Shown here piece after piece: positions 11,917 through 24,505 of a stretch of DNA of 64,000 nt (its first letter is position 1; each line of letters opens with the position of its first letter). The stretch comes from Desulfocicer sp963675955. GTDB taxonomy: Bacteria > Desulfobacterota > Desulfobacteria > Desulfobacterales > Desulfobacteraceae. Location: assembly GCA_963675955.2 (NCBI GenBank), contig CAXXVR010000009.1, forward strand, positions 1,240,001-1,304,000, given 5' to 3'. A model generated the notes under the pieces. The model did not search any database and was not told the DNA's origin. It saw only the letters and a program-made list of their open reading frames with translations. A program made the position numbers and the translations under genes.

Positions 11917-14900
11917 TCAAAATTTAGTTTTTAGAAAACAGTGTTGATCTTAATTATTAATAATATTTTTAATCAATAATTACCCTGCAAAATTTAATTT
12001 AATAGATACTAATTATTTCATATTAGGCAATAAATTAGTTAAAGTGTTTAAAACTTTATCATTTATTTTCTAATTACTAATAAACAATATATAGATTAAT
12101 AAAAAAATGTTGTACTAATTAAAATCAAGGTTAACATTAACGAGAGAAATTAATTCTTTCATACTTAACGCCAAACTTAAAATACTTTTATTAGTAAATT
12201 TCTAATTGCTAGATATCAAAATAAAACACAAATCAAAGAAAAAGCAAACTAATAAAAATTAAGAGAAAGATATTTGAGTTTTTTCAATGATTTAAAAGAA
12301 TTTGAAAAGTCTTATAAAGGAACATCATTAAAAGTATAATTTCTAGAAAAAAAGAATTATAAAGTTTAAAAAAATATTATTTTAATGGGAAAACCCAATT
12401 GTTTAATAGTAATAATAATAATAATTTACCCGCCAAAATTGAGATTAAGCTCTTCTAATTCTTTTAAAACTTCTAGAGTCTTACCAAGCGAAGTTAATAA
12501 AGCGCCAGTAAATTATTAGTTTCTATAATAGATACAATAATATGATAAATAAAATTTACGATGTAAACTAAAAACTTAAAGATTTTAATTTTGTTAACAT
12601 TTGAATAGAATCAATGAGTGGAATAATGCCTGTGTCACTGAAAAAAGAATTTCTTTTAATAATTGTAATTAAATTATAAATTTGTAAAAAAATAAACTTG
12701 TTAAATTAGAGAAGCAAAGAAGTAATTTTTGTTGAAAATTTCAGAGAATTGGATAAGTAAATCAAGCTTTAAGATGTCAGTTTTTAGGAGCTTTTATGAT
12801 TTAAAAATAAACGAAAAATAACTTGTTAAAATTTAAAATTAAAGTTTCCAATCCTTAGAAATTCTTTAAAGCGTTTGTTAATTCTCTAAATGATACATCA
12901 GTCAAATTATAAGTCCTTAAATAATTAAACAAATTATTAAATTATTGGTTAATACGAAGCAAAGTTTAAATTTAAGTTTTGAATTTTGGTTAAAGGTTTT
13001 ATCTTCTAGGCTAATACATTAAGTCCATTATCATCAAATTTATCATTCCTATACGAAAATATATTCAATGATTCTAAATTAACCTTGAGAAATTGAGTTC
13101 TAATTCAGTTAAATTTTTTTGATTTTATAAAGCACATGCAAGTTACATCTAAGCTAAAGGTGTAAAATTTGAATTTCTATAGGAAAAAAATGAGAAAATT
13201 ATGCTAATTACGAGCTAAAATTTAAGTTAAGTTTCATTAATTAAGAATTATAAAGCTTAATGATTTTAAATAGAGATATGATAATTTTGTTAGAAAATTA
13301 AATGTTACTAAATAATAAAATAAATAAGATTAAAAAGAAAACCTTCCAAAATCTAATGTTAGATTAGTTAATTTCGATAAAAATTTGATAGAATTGTTAA
13401 AAGGCGCTAGGCTGATATCAGTAAAACTAATATTTCTAAAACGTTATTAATAAAAAAGCATTAAAATAACTTATTGAAATTGATTACAAGTGTTTTCAAA
13501 TTAATAAATTATTCTAATAATTTTCCTAATTATGCTAATGAAACCTCAGAAAAGTTTTAATTTCTTATTTTAAATAATACAATTTATAAAAAGAATTTAC
13601 TCTGGGAATAAGAGCTAGAGTTCTGTAATCTTTGAAGCATTCTATTTCAGAAAATGAAGAAGAAGCAAAAATTCTTTGTCAATTAAATCTTTTTCACTAA
13701 AAGAAAAGTTAGATAAATAAAATAAGTATTTAACTTTTTAAAAGTAAAAATCAGAGAACAATTATTGCTTAAATTGATTTAATTAAATTAATAAGTATCA
13801 AATAGTTCATTAAAGACTTATGTAAGACTAGAGTTTTCATTATCAGATTAAGCTTACAAACCTTAAAAACATTACTTCCAAAAAATATAATACTTTAATT
13901 ATATTCAGGATTTTATTGATATTTCGTAACAATAGCTTCTAATTACTTATCGTTTAAACGATTAAATGATTTTTCTTTAAGCAAAAGGTATAAACTTATT
14001 GGGTCAAGCCTTTATTCGAAATCATACTCTAGCATTTTCATAATGATTTCTTTCCAATTCTCAGCATCTTATTCATCATAAATAAATAATAGGTAATCAA
14101 AAAGAAACTTTTAGACTAATCAAAGCGTTTATCTAATTATTATAAAAACTTAGTTAATTCAGCTGAGAATTTGTTCTTTGTATCAATAGGACTATAATAT
14201 GAATTATTTGTTAATAATGTACTTAATAAGGGATGGAAAAGCAATATTTTTACCAAAAATCATTTAAAGTAAACTAATTCCTAAGCTAAATATATCAGAT
14301 TTAAAAGGATTGTATTTGCTAACGAGCCACTCAAACCTTAATTCTGGTGCAAGAAAAAACTCAGTGCCTCTTATAGCTAATAATCATATGATATTTTTAA
14401 AATTAAATAACTTCGAGTTGAAGTAAGTTGTAATTTTTCATTAAATTGTCCTTCACCAAAATCTGCAAACTTATACAAGTACTTATTGCTTTAATCCATT
14501 GTATAAAGAATGTTTTTTGGTTTAATATCGCGATGGAAAATTTGTTTGTCAAAAAGATAAATAAGTGTTGAAATTACTTAGTTCAAAAATTCAAGCACTT
14601 ATTCTTCGGTAAATTTGGTATTACTATCAATGAGTGAGTCTAACGATCCGTCACAATATTCAAGAAAGAATACACTTGTTTCATAAGATTTTTTAACATT
14701 CTATCTAAAATAAAGTTTATTAACAAAAAAACAATTTATTTTACATCGTCAACTATGTTTTACCAAAGAACTTAATAATGCCTTCAATAAGTGGTTAATT
14801 CTACATTAGTTTTTCCATTACGAGTGCTTCATTTTCAATACTGTCCCAATCTGTGAGCTCTTTAAATACTTTAATTGCATAACACTCTTGTTCCGAAACT

Positions 14901-15004
14901 TAGTACTTATAAACATCCGAGAAAGAGCCAGACCCGCAAGTCATGCCTTGAACCATTAAATCACCAATTATTTTTTAGTTAATTTCAGGAAGTTTATCCA
15001 TCAT
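11917..15004 (-). CDS. Serine/threonine protein kinase with C-terminal RNI-type leucine-rich repeats
   Basis: Starts MMDKLPEINQ at 15004. The N-terminal ~280 residues are a complete kinase: glycine loop GSGSFSDVY, YAIKVF (ATP lysine), FHRDIKPKNIL (catalytic loop), FADFGEG (Mg-binding), FFLAPEL (activation-loop end) and SDIFSLGISLLQ. A helical segment (AENWKEIIMKMLEYDFEQR) closes the fold. The rest, to about 11917, is a chain of leucine-rich repeats with spacing like ribonuclease-inhibitor type, such as VSFRELTNALKNF, LEELNLNF, NDVPLQDFSNSLK, LSLNF, LISLVNVNLDF and VLNTLTNLLPNMKQL. They are split by introns of quite variable length (up to ~90 nt). All catalytic residues are present, so activity is expected. 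Kinase plus RNI repeats is a common ciliate signalling layout; the substrate is unknown. The UGA at 11917-11919 was chosen as stop. Confidence 0.7.
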
Positions 15005-15241
15005 TTTTATGAAACTTATGAATTTTATATAAAAATATAATTAATATATAAATATAATTTTATTTTATTTTATTTTCTCTTGTGAAATTACTAAGAATCA
15101 CTATAATCGTCAAGTTGTAGGTTAAATTAGTGTTTGGAATTTTTATCTTTTCAGTATATTAAAATATTATTAATAAATAAATTTTATTATCACATAATTT
15201 ACAAATTTGTTGCAATTGTTTAACTGCTATAAAGAATATAA

Positions 15242-16601
15242 TCAAATTTAGTTTGTAATCGATTCTAAAGATAATTATAATCTCTATAAATCTGTTTATG
15301 TCAGTAATTAAAACAAGTATTAACTATGAATGTTCGTTTTTTTATTCTGTTTTTCATTAATCACTTATAAAGTAAAATAATAATTCTTTTAATTTATTAT
15401 CCATTCACTTTATTTAATATTAATACTCTCCGATAATTTAGTTTTTTAAGTAATTTCATCATAAATTACAATAAGCAATACCTATTCTATTGTCATTATT
15501 AAGAACACCTTCCTTGTTTCTTTAAATTCATTATTATTAGTCACTTCTATATTCCAAAATGCAGGAAACTGTCCAATAATAATTTCTGAATAATTATTTC
15601 ATTCAAATTTATTATTTTGTATTTCCTTTAATAATTCTTCTGAATCAGTTGCATTCCAATGAAAAATCTGCTCTACTGTTTCAAACACTTCAATTTCTTC
15701 AAGAAGTTCTTCAATTTAATGACAGATAAGTCCACAATTAGAATATATTTATGAATATTCATTACTCAACAAATAGAATGATTGTTTTCAAATCTCAAGA
15801 CGTTTGCTTTCGGATTCAAAAAGTATACTTCAAGATGCAATTGCTTTTGCCATTGAAAATTTTTCAATATCTTCCTGTTATTGTGCTAAATCAAAATATT
15901 CCCATAATTCTTTACATATGTTAGCTTTTGATTTAATTTTTTTTTCTATAGTTTAAAGCTTTTAATTAATTTGAGAGGAAATCGAATGGACTTCATAATA
16001 CTATTCTACTTATTTTTCATTTTTTAAAAACATATTCATTTTTTTAATTATTTCATCATATTTATTACTTATTTCAGAATACAATTTTGAATTAAAACAA
16101 ATCGACAATTTAGTCAGTTAGACTTAATTTAAATATTTTTTAGTTTCAATTTGCCTAAATTTCATGATCTCTGTTAATAATTTTGTTTTTTCTATTTATT
16201 TCACTTTAATAGTCTCGAATTCCCCTGAAAATTTTTATAATTTTATTTTCAAATCATTATACAGATTCATACGATTTTAATTGCATTCTTTTATTGAATT
16301 TAATTATAATTATTCAAGTTCGATCTTTTCTTGTACGGAAATTGAAAGTAAATTCTTATTTCAGATATTTTTTTATTAAAAATTTATCAGACTTGCATCT
16401 TAAATTATATTGAATTCTTCTTCTTATACTTATTCAATTGATTTATTATCCTCCATAGAATCATCATTAAGATCTAAATCAATTTCTTCTTTGAATTCTT
16501 CATTTTTCTAAGTTGAGGGTTTCTGTCTGATGCTGCTACTTCGAATCCTTACTTTAACAAAAATTCTTATTTAAAATAGTTTAAATAATATAACCTTCCA
16601 T
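15242..16601 (-). CDS. Coiled-coil protein, unknown function, with several in-frame UGA codons
   Basis: Starts MEGYIIQTILNKNF at 16601; a phase-1 intron of 45 nt leads into an acidic stretch (EEFKEEIDLDLNDDSMED). The rest is a Gln/Glu/Lys-rich helical protein of about 400 residues, for example QLQTIEKKIKSKANICKEL and IEELLEEIEVFETVEQIF. Three UGA codons occur within uninterrupted helical sequence: IAS-UGA-SILFESES, KRLEI-UGA-KQSF and NKFE-UGA-NNYSEI. They lie between segments that also contain TGG (FHWNATD, PAFWN), so they are best read as Trp. After KETRKVFL the sequence becomes less protein-like, so the real end may be before 15242. Head-to-head with the small gene at 16714 (about 110 bp apart). 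I do not recognise the family. Confidence 0.5.
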
Positions 16602-16713
16602 TTTTTATGAATACAAAAATATAAAATATATTCAAGTTTATTAAATAATTATTAAAGTAATAAAAAAGCAATTAAATTTAATTATTTATAAATCTTTAAA
16701 GCCTATAAAAAAA

Positions 16714-17115
16714 ATGACAGATTTCATTGATAATTAATTACCTTGTGAAATATAATCATTATTTTTTGAAAGCAAAACAGGCGCAAGCGCAATGAATGAA
16801 AGTTGTATATCCATTACAAATTAAAATGAAAATTGCTTTGATGAATTAGAAGCTGATTAATTAATATCAACCGAAGAAAGGGAGCAATTTGAATCAAATT
16901 CTATTCTCAAATATTCTTAATTAATACAGATTTTTGGAAAAACTTCTGATAATGAGTATAAAAAACTAGATTAATTATTTGAAGAGTTTAATAAAATTGA
17001 AGAGAATGATTTTCTTTGTAGTAAAATTCCAAAATAGTTTAACATTATTTCAAAAAAAATTGAAAGAAATTTATAAATTAAAGCTAATATTTTTTGTCAG
17101 AAAACAGCACATTGA
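16714..17115 (+). CDS. Small acidic hypothetical protein
   Basis: A single open exon of 133 codons (Gln codons TAA/TAG included) begins MTDFIDNQLPCEIQ and ends FCQKTAH at the UGA at 17113-17115. It is acidic in the middle (CFDELEADQLISTEEREQ) and helical near the end (KKIERNLQIKAN). The frame after this UGA continues with a strongly hydrophobic stretch (INFMLTLLFTINLINYFPL), so if the UGA is Trp the protein would gain a C-terminal membrane anchor. Both readings remain possible. No homology recognised. Confidence 0.45.
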
Positions 17116-17767
17116 ATAAATTTTATGCTCACTTTGCTTTTTACTATTAATTTAATAAATTATTTCCCATTAAGTTTATGTTATTTAAAGAAATACAATT
17201 TGTAAATAATATTTAGAGAATTTTATATTTTTATAGTTATTTTACTTAATTGAATTTGTTAATTAATTTTTAGGATAAAACTGGGGGATAATTTTAACTG
17301 TTAATCGTTATAAGAAATAAGGAGATACTAAATTATTTTTTTGTGTTTTTCAAATATTTATCATTCATTAGTTTTAAATTAAATAAAAAAACGAAAAAGT
17401 AAAATATTTTAACAATTAAATGTTTGGTTTGCTAATAGATGATGAGTAAAACCAACAAAATTCCTATAGAAAAAATAGAATTCTTTAAATAGAAATTAAG
17501 GATAAGTTGTGAATAAAAATAAAAAAATTTGATTTAAAATTTAAAATATTCAAAAATAATTAAATTTTGTAAAAAAATTAATAATAAAAATCTTATTTAA
17601 AAAAAAAATATTCAAAATATTTTTATTTATTCTATGTTATAGAGCTTTTAACTTTTTTATCAAATGATTTTTATTTTATTTATTATAATTTTTGTGCCAA
17701 AAATTCAAAATTAACCAATATATTATATTTAAAAAAAAAAAAAAATTTATAAAATTAATTTATCAAA
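17116..17767. other. Spacer with a diverged copy of zinc-finger gene sequence
   Basis: Mostly AT-rich sequence without a clear gene. At about 17340-17450 it resembles 17930-18030 in the next gene: both carry a TTTTAAATTAAA..AAAATRTTTTAA segment followed by AAATGTTTGGYTTGCT, which in the real gene encodes SKCLACSQK and here would encode IKCLVCQQ. This looks like a decayed partial duplication of the zinc-finger exon. Confidence 0.35.
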
Positions 17768-20700
17768 ATGATGAGACCCTCAAGTTCATCAAATGCTTTC
17801 AAAGGAATTTGCTAATTATGCCATAAGTGCATTAATTAGTTTTAAAAAAGAACTATTTGTCAAATTTGCTTTATTTAATTTCACCATGATTGCTTTCTTT
17901 CAAAGAAATGGAATCTTACTGAAGCCAAAAAGTATTATTTAGTTATTAGCTTTAAATTAAAAAAAAAGATGCCAAAATGTTTTAATAAGTAAATGTTTGG
18001 CTTGCTCATAAAAAATAGAAAAAAACTCATGTTATGAATGCCATTCCCCTAAGCGATTACTATTAGTTAAATGCATAATAAAGTTTTAAATTTTTTTTTA
18101 TTTTATTAACAATTTTTTATAGTAATTAAGCCGAGTGAATGCATTATATTTGTTTAACCAAATATAAATTTACTTACGACAGCGATAGGGACCTTTACTT
18201 ATTGCCAGAAAATTATGAAGACTGTACCTTCTATTATTTTCTAATTTAATAAATTTCTTATTAGAAAAATTTATTGTGGAAAAAAAACTAAATAAATTTT
18301 CAACTATTTAAAAAATAAAAAAAAAATAAAAAAAGGGAAATAACTTCTAATCTGAGTTTAATTTTATCAAATAATTAACTTATTTTTAGTAATGATATTG
18401 ATCCTATTCCAAATCTTTCGATTTACTTTGTATTGTTTTATATTTATTTGAATTTAAAAAGAATTAAATTGCTTGTTGGGAGCTCAGAGATCTAATCAAA
18501 TAAATCTAAGAATAAGATAAATATAAATTATTATATTCAGAGAATGTTGAATATGAAATAGAACATTTAAATTAATTTATTGTTACTTACTTAAATTTCA
18601 TTTAATTTTTTAATAGAAAAAACAAAAATAAAAAAATTGGAAGTTGGTTGTAGAAACCCCAGAAACCACAAAATATAAAATCCTAAATTATGAAGCTATA
18701 GTGAATAAAATACGAAAACATTTTTACTTTAAATTTGAATGGTTCCAAACCGATTTTATGAAAATGGTACAATATTCTATTGAAAATAGATGTAAAGGAA
18801 ATTAAGTTAAATTTAATTTAATTTATTTATAAAAAATTAGAAAATTATTTCAGAATTACAAAAATTATAAAATTTTTTTGTGGAGAACAGCGCATAGTTT
18901 AAAAAAAAATTTATTTAGCAATAATAAAGGGATCTTTAAAATATCTTTAAAAAAAGTTTAAAATGGAAAGTTAATTGTCCAAAGTAATTTCTTTAAATTA
19001 AGAAAATTATATTACCTATAGTTGGCCAATTATTCCTAAATTCTATCGGCAATATGAAGAAATTGAAGACTATGCATTGGATGAAAAGGATTAAATTTGG
19101 ATTAAACAAAGATTTGAGACAGGTAGATTTTTGTTTTATCTCATAAAAATTAGGTATAACTCCTGAAAAATGCCCAGAAAACTGTTGTTGCTATTAATTT
19201 GAAACGCTTGGCCATTTTTCTTACGAAGAATAAACTTGGGTAAGTTAATGCCCGAATCGAAGAAGTTTTTAAAAAACAATCTTAAATTATTTTATTTTTT
19301 TGTTAGAAAAAATTGAATGCTCGGGTGAAATAACTGATGAAATTACTAAAGAGCATTCCAGCAAATGCAAAAACAGAGTTGTGAGTAATAGAATAAGAAA
19401 ATCTGTGGATAAAGATGTCAAAGAAATCTGGACTTGGGGCATTGATACTTATACTAGATGGAATATTTTTTATTCTTTGCCTTCTGGGATTCCAGATGAT
19501 CTTCGGTCAAGATTTATTTCAAATAAGCTTCTGAAATCAATTAATTAATAAGTAAACTTAAATCTATATTTTTTACAAATTATCTCTATCAAAGGGTGAA
19601 AATGGATACGATATACAATTAGCCTGTGAATTTATAATCGATGAATATAAAAAAAATGAAAGTAATTAATTCGGATTCTCAAAAATTGATAAAAAGTGTG
19701 CAAAGTACTTACTTGAAATTATGAAATTAAATTATAATGCCGAAGCATTTAGAGTGCATTCAAAAGGAAAAGGATTAATTTGCATTAAGTTTGTTCTTTG
19801 GGTATTTTGTTTATATAGTGTTTTAGTCCGAATGGAATTAAAAAAAATGAATTGATTATCGAATATTTAGGAGAAATTTATAGACCTTTTAGGTGGCTAG
19901 AAAAACAAGAAATTATCAAATTATATTTTTAGCAAGTTGATAATTCAATCATTATTGTTTGATAATAATATTTTTAGAATAAATAAAATGTACTTATTGA
20001 TTTCTACAATATATACCTGGAAATGCATAAACAGGATCCTAAGGGATATGATATCCTAGTACACTGATATATCATTATTATTGTAATTTAAAATAGCTGC
20101 TTGACCCAATCCGTAAAGGGAATTTTGCTTCTAGATTAAGTCATTCGTGTAATGCAAATTGTGGAACCATCACATCAGTTGCAAATAAAAAATATTTTGT
20201 AGGAATGTATGCATTGAATAATATATAATATGGTGAGGAATTAACTTTTGATTATTGTTCCGTAAGTATTATATTTTAAAAAATAAAATAGGTGACTGAA
20301 GAATTAAATGAATATAACAAAGCATTTTGTCTTTGTGGAGAAGCAAATTGCCGAGGGAAATATTTAGAATTGGTGAAATCAAAGGATACTAGTGAGTATC
20401 TAGATAAAAAATATCAGTTTTTAAAATAAATCAAACATATTTTAATGGTAAAAACTTATTATTTATTTGGAATTATTTCTATGAAGTCAACGCAATAATC
20501 CATCGATTAAAAAGATGAAAAATTATTTGAAAAACGAAGTTTTAAAGAATCTATTTTTGAGAGTTGTCCAATTTGGCTCAAGAAATGGATCGCTTTGATC
20601 TTGAAATTTATAGATTAAGAGAAATAATATATGCTAACAAATGCTAACCCAATTATTGACGCATTGAAAGCAAAGATAGCATCCTAACCTTCCAACAGTT

Positions 20701-22501
20701 TTAATATTTTAATTCTATATAATTTAAAGTTGACGAAATAAATAGATAAATTGAAGAAGAAGTTATCATATAAATTATTTTTAAAATAATTAGTTAAAAT
20801 AAACTGAATTAAAAGCAAACTGTTGCACAGAAAACAGGATTTAAAATCTCGTAATCACAGTTGATCTTATTAAATATCTTACAACTTAAAATAACGATTA
20901 AAATCCACCTTTACAAATTGTTGAAAAGCACAAAGTAAATAACAAAAATAACTTTATAATATAATTAGATAATTGATTTTGTTTGGGGCGATTTTAATTT
21001 TAGGAAGTTTCCAGAAACAAATATTAAAGAATTTATTAAATCATAACAAACACCTATAAAATAATTACTTGTTTTATTAGAATGCTTATAATAAAAAATA
21101 AAAGAAGTATTTTACAATTATCAAATATATATTTAATTGTTTTAGTGTGAAAAGCCTTTGTCTTTAATTCTTAAAATAAATGAGATAATTTAAACAGTTA
21201 CTAATCCATAATAAACCTTATTATTAATCCGTTAAACATTTTTAAACCTAAGTTAAATTTTAAAAACTATTCCTTCAACTTGTGAAATAAATTTTAATGG
21301 TTTATCATTGATTCTTTATTTTTATGCTTTTACACATACTTATTTCATGGCACATGATTTTTAAGTCGTTAAGTCGGATGAATTAGAAATTAAGTAATTT
21401 TTTTAGCCTTTATTATTCCAAAAAGGTAAATTGATATTGCAAATATTGACACTTATTCAAATGTTGATAGAAACACATCATCCATCAATGATTAATAAAT
21501 TATTACAAGCAACCATAAAGAATATCACTCTAAATCTATTTGGACATAATTAGTATTATAAATAATTTATGATGCTAATTATAGATTGGATGGCATAAAT
21601 AAATTGGAAATAGCTCAGATACAATAATTTCTTAACTAAACAAAGGGACTATTTGCTATCCCAACTTATGTTCTTTTTTTCGTGATAATACCTTTTCTGC
21701 ATCGAATTCCCACAAGCCTAACAAATATTAATTTTATCCTTTAGTTTCATCCAAAGGAGTTTATTCTATTCTTTTATTCAACTAATAATTGTTTAATTAA
21801 GGCAGGAATTGTTGATTTTTTATAGTATTTAAAGCACTAACCAAATTAATCGTGGAGTAAAAAGAAAATAAAAACTGAAAAAATTCATATTAATAATAAT
21901 ATGAAAAAAAGAAAAAATGTTGAGGAATGGAGCTTTAAAAATCATACAAAGTACTTTCAATTATTATTTAATCAATATTGATAGAATGTATGGGAGTGTT
22001 TTGCTTGAAGGTTAAATGCATTCAAAGGAATTCAAGCATTTATTCTTAAATGATGTGTTTGATGCTTTTTTTAAAAATTTGGAAGATTAAATAAAGGTTT
22101 TTAAAAAAGTTGAACAACAAATAGAAAATATTAATGAAGAGCAAATCGAATAATATTAAAATTAATATTTTTAAAATATTGAGGCTTTAAACAAATAAAG
22201 TATCAATGGCAATGCTAATAACATTGATAATATTGAGATTGAGATTGAAGATAAATTAAATTTAAAAAAAGATAATAATAAAAATGAAACTCCGTAAAAA
22301 TAATAAGTTGACAGCAAGTCAGAATAACCGATAATGGAAACAGAAGATAATAATCCATCTAATTTTGTTAAAAAAAAGGATAAAAATAAAAAACAAAAAT
22401 TATAGTTAATAGATAATAAAGATAAAAGAGAGTAAAATTTAAGCGAAGAAAGTGGAGGGTCAAATGACTATAAGATAAAAAAAAAAGTTAAATTTGAATG
22501 A
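17768..22501 (+). CDS. Zinc-finger/PHD-SET histone methyltransferase, ATXR3/SDG2-like
   Basis: Starts MMRPSSSSNAFKG at 17768. The first ~130 residues form an atypical PHD-type cysteine cluster (CQLCHKC, TICQIC, FHHDC, CLACSQK, CYECHSP) followed by AE-W-MHYICL, where W is UGA (18136-18138). The middle holds CPENCCCYQFETLGHFSYEEQTW. The SET domain lies at about 19740-20390 across at least five exons: VHSKGKGL, NELIIEYLGEIYRPFRW, DPIRKGNFASRLSHSCNANC, YGEELTFDYCSVTEE, and post-SET FCLCGEANCRGKYLEL. The FASR-x-SHSC, Y-G-E-E and SVTE..CLCG..CRG signature matches the plant ATXR3/SDG2 H3K4 methyltransferase family. The catalytic Tyr of FDY is present. A long C-terminal region (FVWGDFNFRKFPET) resembles the same family, then a Lys/Asn-rich acidic tail ends at UGA 22499-22501. 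Exon borders between 21700 and 22000 are uncertain. Confidence 0.78.
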
Positions 22502-22687
22502 AATTAAAATTAAATTAATTATTTTAAAAATTTATTAAAATAAAGTCAATATTCAAAAATTATATTAAATAAAAATGTAATTAATTAAATTTTTAAATTT
22601 ATAAAATAATTTAAAAAAATAAAAAATAAATAAATAGTTGTTTTTTATAAATAATAAGTTGAAATAAAAATAAAATTATTTTAATTA

Positions 22688-23536
22688 TTGGATGAGTCCT
22701 AGGATTCCATTGAAAATTAGCTTTTTTCAAATTAAATTAAAGATTAAATAGATAAATTAAAGACGGCAATTGAGGAGATTTAATTAGAAAATACTAAATT
22801 AAATGAATAAATGATCTAAATAGAAAAATTAAATAAATTTTAATTAGTTTAACTGAAAGAAATTGATTAATTATTACGAAAAATCAAATAAATGAAAGAA
22901 TAGAAAAAATAACTTAAAGGTAAATATTAATAGCTTTTGGATTGAAAAAAAGCTCATAAAAGTGAAACTGAAGAGAATGATTTATAAACTGAAAAAATCT
23001 AAAAACAGGCAATGGAGATTTTAAATAGTATTTTTTCTGTTCATTAATAAGAAATTGATTAATGTATGTAAAGCTTTTAAAGAAGTTTGGAATAATTAAA
23101 AATTTAGAAAGAATCCAATTGTTTACGGTTAAGCTAGGTTGATAATAATTAACCAGGGGTTGAAGGGAATTAGAAAACTCAAAATGAAATTAAAAAAGCA
23201 AGCAATTTAATAGAAAAAATGGATAATCTCTAGATTTAATAAAAGAAAGAAATTTTAAAACTTAAAGAAGAATAGGAGGATATTATAACTGCTCTAGAAA
23301 AAAGTCAGTCCTAGATAATTAAACAACTGAATTAAAAATTATAAGAAATTTCGTAAATTCATATTGAGTCTATCAATGAGGAAGACTTTTAAATAAAATA
23401 AAAGGAAATTAACTTACTGATGGAGGAATTACCAAATAAAAAATAAAGTTTATTAAATGAATTAGAAGAAGAAAAAAAAAGTTTTGATTTATTTAATAAG
23501 TTAAATTACCCCATGAAAATTAAAAAAAAAAATTGA
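22688..23536 (+). CDS. Coiled-coil protein with one internal UGA
   Basis: One frame is open for about 280 codons from 22688 to the UGA at 23534-23536 apart from a single UGA at about 22941 (QLLD-UGA-KKAHKSE), best read as Trp. The product is almost entirely a parallel-type coiled coil rich in Gln, Glu, Lys and Leu (DQIDKLKTAIEEIQLEN, EQEDIITALEKSQSQIIK, LLNELEEEKKSFDLFNKL). No in-frame ATG is visible at the upstream end, so a short first exon is probably missing or translation begins at an internal ATG (about 22810). Function unknown; tandem with the SET gene. Confidence 0.5.
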
Positions 23537-23656
23537 TTAAAATAAAGCGTTTTGTTTTATTATTAAAATAAAAATGACAATTAAATAAAAAAATATTTTA
23601 TTATAAATTAAATATTTTTAAAAAAATATTTCTAAGTTTAAAAAATTGAGGGGAGG

Positions 23657-24244
23657 ATGAACTATATTTATAATTTAGTGTTTGTCTTGATATGGTTTGT
23701 TTTTTCATACGAAAAAGATCCAAATGTAATTATTATTTTATTAAAAATCCCATTAATTGTTTTTTATGTGAAGATTATCTTTACAATAATGTAGGATTAA
23801 CAAAAAGCAGAAAAACTCTTTAATTTATGTGTATTAGTGATAAATAAGAATGAAGAGCAATAGCCAGATTTAATAAAAAATATTTCAAACAAAAAGAAAA
23901 ATGTATTCAAGGATAAATTGTTTGCAATGAAAATGGTATTTTGCTTTTAGTAAATAGATTTAAAAGACCTAATCACAGTCAAATTTATAAGCCAATTAAT
24001 TGTTAATTAGGTTGAAAAACAATTGAAGAATGATGATTTGGAAGAGAAAATACTTGAATTATATAATAAAGAAGAAGTTGTGAATTTAATAAATAATGAA
24101 AATCCTGATCTAAAATTAACAAAAGATGAGAGATAAATTATTTAGCTTTAAGCAAAAATCTAATAAGCATTTGTAATTTTTATTTATGAATATTTATCTA
24201 ATAATTTAGTTCAAATAAAAGAAAGAAAAACGTTAAAAAAATGA
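23657..24244 (+). CDS. Small secreted or membrane-anchored hypothetical protein
   Basis: Starts MNYIYNLVFVLIWFVFSYEKD, a clear signal peptide with likely cleavage around residue 17-20. A 48-nt intron follows (about 23727-23774), then one exon runs to the UGA at 24242-24244. The mature part (about 160 residues) is lysine-, glutamate- and glutamine-rich and helical (KDKLFAMKMVFCF, ILELYNKEEVVNLINNENP). No cysteine pattern or known domain is visible. The signal peptide directs it to the secretory route; the role is unknown. Confidence 0.6.
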
Positions 24245-24505
24245 ATTATGAGTAAAAAACCTTTGATTATTCTTTAAAATTCAAACTATTGTTTGCAAAT
24301 TTTAAATTTTCTAGAAACTTTATTTTAATTTAAAATTGTTAAAAATAATTTAAAAAAATAAAATAAAAACTAATTTTTAATGTTTTTAAAAAATACTTTA
24401 TTTTAAATAAAAAAACAATAATAATAAAAAAGGATATTTAAATAAAACAAATTTAGAAAATATATTACTAACTTAAATATTAATCAAATAAAAACATTAT
24501 TCTTA

